From contig CM048845.1 of NCBI GenBank assembly GCA_026545225.1, positions 55,404,033 to 55,468,032 of the forward strand: DNA of 64,000 nucleotides. The letters are read 5' to 3'. A model generated the notes under the pieces. That model saw nothing but the letters and a program-made list of their open reading frames with translations, had not been told where the DNA came from and ran no database searches. Below, in pieces: positions 23,044-33,913 of this stretch. This stretch comes from Cornus controversa. Its lineage: Eukaryota; Streptophyta; Magnoliopsida; Cornales; Cornaceae. The stretch's first letter is position 1; every line of letters begins with the position of its first letter. Made by a program: the position numbers and the translations under genes.

Positions 23044-23186
23044 ACAAACGTAAACCTTCTCCAGAACAAGTCGGGCAGCTTCCCTATCTCTCTCCCGCTG
23101 TATTTGCCGTTCTTCTAGTATCATTCGTTAAGCAGATACATTAGCTCTGTTTCGAGCTTCGATTTTGGCATTATCTGTTCAAATAT
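22844..23186 (-). pseudogene. Second partial copy of the GTE pseudogene (3' part)
   Basis: This segment matches 18569-18897 across two exon pieces and the intron between them. On the minus strand the coil exon (GAAGAACGGCAAATACAGCG..., about 23170-23055) and the start of the last exon (ACTCGGCAATC region, about 22925-22860) are recognisable. Because the intron is shared, it arose by genomic duplication rather than retroposition. A (TA)n expansion (about 23009-23042) sits in the intron. It ends about 95 bp before the Tekay-like LTR at 23281. It has its own changes in the coil exon and no upstream exons, so it cannot be functional. Confidence 0.88.
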
Positions 23187-23280
23187 ACCTTTTGGTCCGG
23201 CCATTTTGTATATATGATGGGTTCTTTTCACCTATTTGCTTTTGGTTTTGCTGGTTGGGTTTAAATATTTTAAACCCACT

Positions 23281-25821
23281 TGTCATGCCCCAAAATTCGG
23301 ATCACCGGGACTCCCCCGGTTCGACTTCGAATTTCGAGTGTGAACACGTCTGTTAACCCCAACGAACCATTCCTAATCACTTATATACCGCAAAAGCATA
23401 CTTTTCAAATGTACACGTATGTACGTGTACTGCAGACCATACTAACCTCAATGGGCCTCAATGGGCCCCTCAAATATCCTCTTACATCCCTTTGTAAGAA
23501 TCTAGAATCCATGTTTTCGATGCATCGAAAGTTCGATGGATCGAAATGGTGATTTCGATGCATCTGACAAGGATTAATCATGTACTGACCAAAACATGCT
23601 CTTGGGACTTTTGACATTCCAAAATCTTGCAGGTTTTTCGATGCATCGTACTTGTCATTTCGATGCATCGAAGGATCAATGCATCGAAATGCCCAGACTG
23701 GTGCACTTGCAGAAAATGCTACAATCATGCATTGCCTCTTTTTGGCATTCTAAGTCCATTCAACCACCTTATTCACTCATGCAACATCCCATTAACATAC
23801 TAGAGCGATTAGCATCATTCAAGATTCAAGCTCTCTCTAAACATCATATCTCAAAACCAACATTTACAATATTTTCAATCCCCAACTTATGCATATATAC
23901 ATTCCAACCTTCATAGTTGAAAACATCCATCTAGTGAACCAAGTGTTATTACATGCATTGTGTAACAAATCCATTGTCTTATCACATACAAGAAGCTTAT
24001 AGTCCAAGCATACAACAAAGTTACATCTATCCAAAACATAACTACTACTCAAAATAAAGTCGCATGCCACAAGCTGGCACGGATAGCCACAATATACACA
24101 ATATCCAAAAGATAGCAAAAAACTAATAGAGTTCCACTTAGACACTCAAATCCCATCCGTCATCGGTGCCTTATCTGTAAAAAGAGTTTAAAATAAAGGA
24201 GTGAGCACCACAGCGACTCAGTAGAGATACCCCAACCCACCTAAGTGCCGACTCGACACTAACCTACATGAATGCATGTCACTACATTACATGTATCATC
24301 CAACATATATACCATTTTCGTTTACAATCAACGTATATACAAGAATGCATTAAACATACATCATGCTTTACAAATAACAATGTAAGCAAAATCATACACT
24401 TGTCTCCCTCTCGGACTCAACCCAATACCCTAACATGATTTTTACTAACCATGTGACCTGGGACGCTTCCCACACGATTTCAACACCATCACCGAGTATT
24501 TACCTACTCCAAGGTGAATAGACCACCGTCACCGAGTATTTACCTACTCCAGGTGACTTAGCCCCTTTTTTAAAATTTATCACCGAGTATTTACCTACTC
24601 CAAGATGATTTAACCACTTCACAACTACAACCATAATCGAGTATTGACCTACTCTAGGTAATTCAACCACACTTCCCCGTTTCCCCACAACGGCCCCATA
24701 TATGCATTTTGAACATATAACAATCTAGCATTTTATTTCATACTTCACAATGCATAAGCTAGTTAATAGAGTACGTAGCATGCATTTCATCTCGACAAAA
24801 CCACACATATATTTACCTATACATGTAAAGCTTAGCATACCATTTACATATGCTCTTAAACTTCACCTAAGCACATTTTAATCATGCTTCACCAATGCAC
24901 ACATTTTCTATATGAATAGCACATGCATTTCACTCACATAGCAACATATAATACATACATCTCCATATAACACATTTTCACATATGTGCACAAAACCTAG
25001 TATATAAGTATACATGCTAAAATCTCTCACATATTCACTCTTTATACCATATCTACTACCATATACACATCAATTGCACACTAGAGACTTAAGAGAGTAG
25101 AAACACAACACATCCCACCCCTCTTACTACTCTAAATTATGCAATACACACCCTTAGCTCTGACCGCTTCACACGAAATCCTAGAATCGACAAATAAATG
25201 AGAAGGAGGACCCTTACCTTAAATTTGAAGGCTTTCCAAGCACTTCTTAAAATTTCTAGCAATGTCTACCTTGCCGGATCACAACTTTGTTCGGTTCAAA
25301 TCGAAACCCTAGCCGTCCTCTACGTATCTCCCTTCTTCGACGGATCACGAATCACACTCGAAGGCCTCCAAAACTTAAAGAGAAGGGAGAGGGAGAAAGA
25401 AGAGAGAGAGAGCAGCTGGCATGAGAATCTGACCTTTTAGGGTCCCTAGGCGTGAAAAGACCCAAATGCCCCTCGAACCACTTAACGTACCTTCCCAGAA
25501 TCTGTTTTTGATTCCAAAAACTCCTACAAGCTCGAAATCACTTCTTTTACTCTATAAACATTTCATCGAAGTCATTCCTGAAAATAAATATTTTTGAAAA
25601 TTTTTCAGATTCCCGAGCCCACTTTAGACTGCATCCCGGGCCCCGGTTTGACCAAAAAGTCAAACTTCTCCAAATCTTTCAAAAAAACTTACCAAAATAT
25701 TTATAATACTTACCAAACATGTTCTCCACACTCAAAACATGTTAAACATCACCAAAAATGCATTTATGACAATTATGATGCGAAAATGCAAAACCTGCCA
25801 AAATTGGTCACGATCTCTACA
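23281..25821 (-). mobile_element. 3' LTR of the Tekay-like element
   Basis: On the plus strand this 2,541-bp LTR begins TGTCATGCCCC and ends ATCTCTACA. It aligns with the LTR at 30783-33256 along its whole shared length. Special contents are a cluster of TTCGATGCATCGAA-type palindromes (about 23515-23690), four hairpin-forming CACCGAGTATTTACCTACTC units (about 24488-24662) and a GA-rich leader (25380-25412). The frame of 80 residues at 25198-25440 lies in the LTR and is not a gene. Confidence 0.92.
24488..24662. repeat. Hairpin-forming tandem repeats in the 3' LTR (4 copies)
   Basis: Four copies of a 40-55-bp unit occur, each with CACC-GAGTA-TTTACC-TACTC-CA-AGGTG, so each can fold into a stem (CACC with GGTG, GAGTA with TACTC). 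The spacers between copies vary. Confidence 0.92.
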
Positions 25822-28800
25822 ACCTCCCTTCCTTAAAGGAATTTCATCTTCGAAATTAGAAACATACCTCAAGTAGTAAATAACTCAGGGTACTTTAAGC
25901 GGACTTCTTATTCTCGCTCCCACATAGCCTCCTCGGCTCCGTGATGTCTCCAAAGGACTTTAACCAATGGGATGGTCTTACCCCAAAGCACTTGCTCTTT
26001 AGTATCCAAAACCTGTATCGGTCTCTCCTCATAAGACACATCCTCCTCCATCTCAAGATCTGTCCAATCTAACACATGTTAAGGGTCCGACTCATACTTT
26101 CTCAACATCAAAATGTGAAAAGTATTATGCACACTCGACAATTGTGGTGGTCATGCCAAGCGGTATGCAACCTCACTCACACAATCCAACACCTCAGACG
26201 GATCGATAAACCGTGGGGCTAGCTTCTCGTTACACCCAAACATCATCAAACCCCATCGTGGCGAGACCTTCAGGAAGACATGGTCCCCCACCTCGAATAC
26301 TAAAGGCTTCCGCCTTTTGTCGGCATAGCTTTTCTAATGACTCTAAGCCGTAAGCAAATACTGCCGTATGATCTTGATCTTTTTTGTAGTCTCTCTAACT
26401 ATATCTGGCCCCAAAGCCACTATCTCACTGACCTCTATCCAACAAACTAGTGACCTACAAGGTCTACCTAACAAAGCCTCAAATGAAGCCATCTTAATAC
26501 TAGCTTAGTAGCTATTATTGTATGTAAACTCAACCAATGGAAGGTGATCCTCCCAACTACCTCAAAAATCAAGTGCACATGCTCTAAGCATATCCTCTAA
26601 GATTTGAATGGTACGCTCTAACTGACCACCTGTCTGAGGATGGAAAGTCATACTAAAATGGAGGTTTGTATCAAGTGCATTTTGAAAACTCTGCCAAAAT
26701 CGTAATGTGAATCTCGGATCCTTGTCAGACACAATGAAAACTAGCACTTCGTGCAATTTTAAAATCTGATCAATGTACAGCCGACTAAGAGTATCCACAT
26801 CGTCCGTCACTCAAATCGAAAGGAAATGAGTTACCTTGGTCAATCTATCCACAATGACCCAAACTACGTCGTAACTCTTCCTAATCCTAGGTAACCCTGT
26901 CACAAAGTCCATAGTGACGTGTTCTCACTTCCACATGCCTACCGGTAAGGGTTATAATAAACCTGTCGGTCTCTGATGTTCGGCCTTCACTTGCTGACAA
27001 GTGAGGCACCTTGCCACAAACTATGCGACGTCCTTTTTCATGCCCTTCCACCAATACTGTCTACAAAGATTGTGGTACATTTTAGTACCACCAGGATGCA
27101 CTGCAAGCCTGAAACTATGAAACTCCCTCAGAACCTCATCCCTACAAGCTAATGGAACAACCATCTTGCCTCTGAATCTCAAACCTCCATCTGAATGGAT
27201 AACCTAATCCTGCACCATTTCGCCACCCTAATCTGAGTGCGAAAACTCTCCAACTTACTATCCTTCCTTTGCTCCTCAACCACCTTACTCACTAGAGTTG
27301 GTTGCGCTATGAGTGTGAACAAAGTGGTCTGTCCATCACTCTCACTAAAGTACAATCCCATATCAAAGATGTCTTCTATCATCTTCCACTCTCGGATGGC
27401 AATACTAACCAAAGTACTATGTGATTTCTTGCTCAATGCATCGACAACCACATTAGCCTTTCCCGGGTGATACTAAAGATCAAAGTTATAGTCTTCCATT
27501 TATTCAACCCATCTCCTCTATCTCATATTCAAGTCCTTTTGTGTAAAAAGGGACTTCAAGCTCTTATGATCAGAGAAAATCTCAAACTTCTCTCTGTAGA
27601 GATAATGCCTCCACGTTTTTAAAACAAAAATTACCACCTCTAACTATAAGTCATGAGTCAGGTAATTCTGCTCGTGGATCTTTAACTGTCAGGAACCATA
27701 GTAACAACCCTCTCGGTCTGCATCAACACACATCCCAAACCGTCTTGTGAAGCATCACAGTAGATGATATAACCCAAACTACACTCGAGAATAATCAGAA
27801 GCGGAGCACTAGTCAATCTACTCTTCAATTTCATAAAAGAATGCTTGCAAGCCTCATTCCACTCAAACTTAACTCCTTTACGAGTAAGCTTGGTCATTGG
27901 CGTTGCTAACTTTGAAAAGTATTTCACAAAATACCAGTAATATCCTACCAATCTCAAGAAGCTACGTATCTCAAATACATTCTTAGGCCTTTCCCAATTT
28001 ATAACAGCTTCAATTTTAGAAGAGTTTAGCGATATTTCTCCTTCTAACACCACGTGTCTAAGGAATTTCACCTTCGTTAGCCAAAATTCACATTTTTTGA
28101 ACTTGGCATACAAAAACGGTGTTATCTCAGAATCTGCAACACTGTCCTCAAGTGGATCTCATGCTCTTCCATGGAAGAAGAATACACAAGAATGTCATCC
28201 ATGAAAACCACCAGTAATCTATCCAAGTACACTCTAAATATTTGGTTCATCAAATCAATGAACAATGTCGGTGCGTTCATCAATCCAAATGGCATCACTA
28301 GAAACTCATAGTGGCCATACCTAGTCCAAAATGCTGTCTTAGGAATGTCCTCTTCCCTTACCCTCAACTGGTAATACCCCAACCTCAAGTCGATCTTCGA
28401 AAAACAAGTCGAACCCCTTAAGCTGATCAAACAAGTCATCTATCTTTGGCAGAGGATACTTGTTCTTTATCATTACTTGGTTCAACTTACAATAGTCTAT
28501 GCATAATCGTAAAGATCAGTCCTTCTTTTTAGGAAATAGGACCGGAGCTCCCCAAGGCGATGTACTAGGTCGTACAAATCCCTTATCCAACAACTCTTGC
28601 AATTGATCTTTCAACTCCTTTAACTCAGCTGGTGCCATCAGGTATGATGCCATAGAGATAGACACGGTACCAAGAGCAAGATCAATGTTGAACACCACAT
28701 CTCTCATCAGAGGTAACTTTGTCAAGTCCTCCGAAAATACATCCACAAACTCTCTAACCACCGGTGGAAACCCTCCACTAGTCACAATCTCATCATCCTT

Positions 28801-30442
28801 GACTAATAAACTAGTTAGGAAATATCCAATCCCGTCCCATACACCGGAACTAAGTAAAGACGGAACGTAGAAATCATCCCACTCTCGCACAAAGTAAAAA
28901 TAGTCACTCTCAAGTGTGCACACCGTCACTCTCCTACGGAGACAATCAATCATGGCTCTAAATGTAGATAGCTAATCCATACCTAGAATGACATCAAAAG
29001 TGGTGATGTTTAGTAACACAAAGTCAAATACTAATCGATGCCCAATAACCTCGATCTCACAAGACCGACATACTTTATCCAGGGTAATCCTACCCCCCAA
29101 CAGGCGTATCAATGGACAATGGTGACTCTAGTGATGACACCCTCAACCCTAAGGCATAAGTAAATGCAACAGATATGAATGAATGCGATACTCCTGAATC
29201 TTCCAACACCCTAGCCCATGAGCTAGAAACCAGAAAAATACCTCTAACCACTGATGGTCTTGGTATGTCCTCTGTCGGAGCAAGCATGAACACATGGCCC
29301 CGTGTCTGCTGACCCTGCTGGACAGTCCCCTATAAGCCCGACTACTGACCAGAAGTAGGCGTGGAACCCCTCGCTACCCGAGATCCCTGAACTGACTATG
29401 CTGGCTAAGGTGGTGGTAATGCCCTAAAGCTAGATTGAATCGCAGTTGTCTGTACCAACCTCTGCTAAGATACTGAACTACTTTAAGTCCCCTACCTATG
29501 TGGGCAGTTAACTTTCACATGCCCAGGCTACTTGCAATTGAATCATACCCTTTCCTTCACTGTTCCTACTAGCACTGATACTACTGTATGTCCCTGTAGA
29601 CATTCCCTACTATAATAGCTAGTCTGCTAGCAAGTATAGCATACCACAGACGACCATGAAGATTCAATAGGCAAGGCCAATGAAGGTACCGAGCGAGCTT
29701 ACTGCTACCCCTGAAAACCTGACATTCCCTCCCTATGCCTTTTTCTTCCCTGGCCACCCAAAGATGCCCCTATACTCTTCGCTTTCTATTTAGAGTCCCA
29801 TATCCTCTGGATGTCTCTATCATCTTCTTCAGCCACCAAGGCTCTATCAACAACCTCATTGTAGGTTCTCAAACCTAGAAAGGATACCCTCTTTCTGATA
29901 GAGGTTTTCAACCCTTTTACGAACTTCTTTGCTTTTAATTCCTCATTCATCACTGTCTCCGGGGCAAAGCGAGCAAATGATGTAAACTTTGTCTCGTATC
30001 TTATGATAACTAGATCCCCTTAAACTAGGTCCATAAACTCCTGTCTCATCCGGTCCCTCACCATGGTCTTGGTGTTGTGGACATTCCCAATGAATTGCCA
30101 CCATTGATCCGCTTCTCCTAATAAATGAAGCGTTGCCACACCAACTTTCAGATCCTCATTGATTGCAAGGGCAACCATGAGCTTATGAGTCTGATCAATC
30201 TAACTCTCTACCACTAATGGGTCACGTGCCCCATCAAAGGTAGGCGGCTTAAATTTTACATACTCTTTCATAGCCACCATCTGTCGGCTCAAAGCAATCC
30301 TAGGTAATGCTTGAACCTCCTCTTCTCCGGCTTCCCTAGCCTTCTTTCTCATAGTATCTACCATGTCACACATAAATTACGTTCCATCTGTTGGCTCTTG
30401 AGGAGCATCAGGGCTTATACCACGTGCTCTTCTTAGAGGCAT
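25822..30442 (-). pseudogene. Chromovirus gag-pol polyprotein remnant
   Basis: The start codon is probably at 30442 (MPLRRARGISPDAPQ). Gag (about 30442-29500) includes LLGEADQWW and a zinc knuckle (FNCK-PGHVKVNCP, about 29540-29505). A protease-like DSGVSHSFIS follows near 29190. The reverse transcriptase (28953-27682) has [26 protein letters not shown] and the intact catalytic FMDDILVYS (about 28185). RNase H and tether regions follow. Integrase pieces (27451-26562) include VDALSKK, SDKDPRFT and HPQTGGQLERTIQ. The end near 26090-25870 is chromodomain-like (SYEERPIQVLD..., VLWRHHGAEEAMWERE). Stops and frame changes interrupt every domain, so no polyprotein can be made. Confidence 0.88.
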
Positions 30443-30766
30443 TTTGCTATTTGTACAACAAGAAAAATTCAAAACCAAGAAATTTACATTTCTTATACCA
30501 TTTTCACCACGCTTACACATGCCACATCAATTTATTCCATAAGGGCATGTTATAAAAGCCTAAGCATATAATCATGTTCCACATAAGCAGTTTACGACTC
30601 TAAGTCAAATCATTTATGTGTACGTCCTCAACATCAATTAATCCCTAGATTAAGTTTCACCCTTCATCCTTAGGTCTTCAAACCTAACGCTCTAATAATT
30701 ATCCAAAAATCATTAAATCCTATCAAATCAAGACTTTACCTGTCGTCCCTAGGTATTCTAACCTAG

Positions 30767-30779
30767 AGCTCTAATACCA
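30767..30779 (-). other. Primer-binding site (initiator tRNA-Met type)
   Basis: On the minus strand this reads TGGTATTAGAGCT, three bases inside the LTR edge at 30783. It is one base off the usual TGGTATCAGAGC primer site of Tekay-like elements. Confidence 0.88.
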
Positions 30780-30782
30780 CGT

Positions 30783-33256
30783 TGTCACGCCCCAAAATTT
30801 GGATTGCCTGGGCTCCCCCGGTCCGACGTCGAATTCTAAGTATGAACCTGTCCGTTAACCCCAATGAACCATTCCCTATCACTTATACACCATGGAAGCA
30901 TACTTTTAAAATGTACACGTATGTACGTGTACTACAAGCCATATTAACCTCAATGGGGCACTCCAACATTTTCTTACATCTTTTTGTAAGAATCCAGAAT
31001 CCATGCACTTCAACACATCAAAGTGATGATTTCATGCATCAAAAGTTCGATGGATTAAAATAGTGATTTCGATGCATCTCAATAGGATCGATCATGTATC
31101 GACCAAAACATACTCTCGGGACTTTTAACATTCCAAAATCCTGTAGGTTTTTCGATGCATCGTACTTGTCATTTTGATGCATCGAAGGATCGATGCATCG
31201 AAAGGGACATTTCGATGCATCAAAATGCTCAGACTGGTGCACCTGCAGAAAATGCTGCAACCATGCATTGCCTCTTTTTGGCATTCTAAGTCCATTCAAC
31301 CACCTTTTTCACTTATGCAACATCCCATTAACATACTAAAGCAATTAGCATCATTCAAGATTCAAGCTCTCTCTAAACATCATGTCTCAAAACCAACATT
31401 TATATCATTTTTAATCCCCAACTCATGCATACATACATTCCACACTTAATAATTGAAAACATCCATCTAGTGAACCAAGTTTTATTACGTGCATTGCGTA
31501 ACAAATCCATTGTCTTATCACATACAAGAAGCTTATAGTCCAAGCATACAACAAATTTACATCTGTCCAGAACATAACTACTATATGAAATGAAGTCTCA
31601 TGCCACAAGCTGACACGGATAGCCACAATCTACACAATATCCAAAAAATAGCAAAAAACTAATAGAGTTCCACTTAGACACTCAAATCCCATTCGTTATC
31701 GGTGCCTTATCTGTAAAAAGAGTTTAGAATAAAGGAGTGAGCACCACGGCGGCTCAGTAGAGATACCTCAACCCACCTACCTACATGAATGCATATCACT
31801 ACATTATACGTATCATCCAACATATATACCATGTTCATTCACAATCAACGCATATATAAGAATGTATTAAACATACATCATGCTTTACAAATAACAATGT
31901 AAGCAAAATCATACATTTGTCTCCCTCTCGGACTCAACCCGATACCCTAACATAATTTTTACCAACCATGTGACCTGGGACGCCTCCCACACGATTTCAA
32001 CACCGTCACCGAGTATTTACCTACTCCAAGGTGATTAGACCATTGTCACCGAGTATTTACCTACTCCAGGTGACTTAGCCCCTTTTTTAGAATTTATCAC
32101 CGAGTATTTACCTACTCCAAGATGATTAGACCGTCATCACCGAGAATTTACCTACTCCAAGGTGAATAGGCCATTTTGGAATCATCACCTAGTATTTACC
32201 TACTCTAAGGTGATTTGACCATTTCACAATTGCAACCATAACTGAGTATTGACCTACTCTAGGTAATTCAACCACACTTTTCCATTTTCTCACAACGGCC
32301 CCATATATGTATTTTGAACATATAACAATCTAGCATTTTATTTCACGCTTCACAATGCACAAGCTAGTTAATAGAGTATGTAGCATGCATTTCATCTCGA
32401 CAAAATCACACATATATTTACCTATACATGTAAAACCTAGCATACCATTTACATATGCTTTTAAACTTCACCTAAGCACATTTTAATCATGCTTCACCAA
32501 TGCACACATTTTCTATATGAAGATAGCATGCATTTCACTCACATAGCAACATATAATACATACATGTCCATATAACACATTTTCACATATGTGCACAAAA
32601 CCTAGCATATAAGTATACATACTAAAATTTCTCACACATTCACTCCTTATACCATGTATACTACCATATACACATCAATTGCACACTAGAGATTTAAGAG
32701 AGTAGAAACACAACACATCCCACCCCTCTTACCACTCTAAATCATGCAATACACACCTTTAGCTCTCACCGCTTCACCCAAAACCCTAGAATCGACAAAT
32801 AAATGAGAAAGAGAACCCCTACCTCAAATTTGAAGGTTTTCCAAGCACTTCTTGAAATTCTCATCAATATCTACCTTGTCGGATTGTAACTTTGTTCGGT
32901 TCAAACCGAAGCCCTAGCCGTCCTATACGTTCCCTTCTTCAGCGGATCACGAATCACACTCAAAGGCCTCCAAAACTTAGAGAGAAGGGAGAGGGAGAAA
33001 AAAGAGAAAGAGAGCAGCTAGCGTGAGAAAGAGAGTTATGAAATATCTCTATAGAATCTGACCTTTTAGGGTCCATAGGAGCAAAAAGACCAAAATGCCC
33101 ATTGGGCAACTTAACGTTCCTTCCTGGACTTCGTTTTCGATTTCAAAAACTCCTACGGCCTCAAAACCACTTTCTCTACTCTCTAAACATTTCATCTAAG
33201 TCATTCCTGAAAATAAATATTTTCAAAATTTTTCCGGATTCTCGGGTCCACTTAGC
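30783..33256 (-). mobile_element. 5' LTR of the Tekay-like element, truncated
   Basis: It starts TGTCACGCCCC on the plus strand and matches the 23281-25821 LTR up to about 33256 (GGTCCACTTAGCGAAAT), where the homology stops. The outermost ~195 bp, including the TG...CA edge, are missing. It carries the same palindromes (about 31010-31230) and six rather than four hairpin repeats (31999-32277). Confidence 0.9.
31999..32277. repeat. Hairpin-forming tandem repeats in the 5' LTR (6 copies)
   Basis: Six copies of the CACCGAGTATTTACCTACTC unit with variable spacers are present, compared with four in the sister LTR. Confidence 0.92.
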
Positions 33257-33259
33257 GAA

Positions 33260-33610
33260 ATATTTTTTTTTTGTAGATAGTTTATACTTGTGTCAAGGAG
33301 TTTTTTTTTTCCAAAACAGTTTAAACTCATATCAAGAAGTTCTTGATTTTTTTTCTTCAACAGTTTATACTCGTGTCAATGAGTGTTTTTATTTTGTAGA
33401 CAATTTATACTCATGTCAAAAAGTGATTTTTTTAGACAGTTTATACTCATGTCAAAAAGTGATTTTTTTTTTGGTAGACAGTTTATACTTATATCATGGA
33501 GTGTCATTGACAGTTTAGGCTCGTATCAGGGTGCACTTTTAGCTTTAATTATTTTTTAACTTTGTAAGACTCAAAAGACAGTCCAAGCTTATATTGAAAG
33601 GTGTGAACCA
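33260..33610. repeat. Tandem repeats of about 45-55 bp around GACAGTTTATACTCATGTC
   Basis: Eight or so imperfect copies of 'GACAGTTTATACTC(A/G)TGTCAA(A/G)(G)AGT' occur, separated by T-rich spacers. Two neighbouring copies (about 33400-33475) are nearly identical; the outer ones are diverged. Confidence 0.9.
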
Positions 33611-33913
33611 GCTCAGCGTCAATTTAAAAATTTTCTTCTTGTTTTGTTTCTTCATTGTACTCTTCTTGTACTTAAGAAGAAGCATTTCCTTCGAACTCAT
33701 CCCCCACCCAAAAGAAATAGGTATTTCATTCGTCATGGTACATGTAGGAGGATTGAACTTCACGAAGTATGCTTTCATTCCACTGCGAGATTCGATCTAA
33801 ACAGCATCTTCGGGCTTTGGTCCCCACACTTTTCCTTCCTTTAGTCTTTTGATTTTCACAGCTTCTCATTCTATTTGAAATTGGAGACGACTTTGTTCTT
33901 TTTCCTCACTTTC

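Larger units (their letters stand above)
23281..33256 (-). mobile_element. Tekay/Del-like chromovirus (Ty3-gypsy), nearly full length, decayed
   Basis: This element of almost 10 kb has LTRs at 23281-25821 (3' LTR) and 30783-33256 (5' LTR, outer ~195 bp missing), a tRNA-Met-type primer site at 30767-30779, gag-pol remnants and a polypurine tract at about 25822-25836. Order on the minus strand is gag, protease, reverse transcriptase, RNase H, integrase and chromodomain-like end, which places it among plant chromoviruses of the Tekay/Del type. Because the 5' LTR is cut off where tandem repeats of another element begin, no target-site duplication can be read. Many stops in every domain make it non-autonomous. 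Confidence 0.9.

Noticed and set aside
24488-24662. CRISPR-like array of regularly spaced repeats
   Set aside because: Plant nuclear context, repeat lies inside an LTR, spacers are related and of uneven length, and no cas genes are present; it is an LTR tandem repeat.
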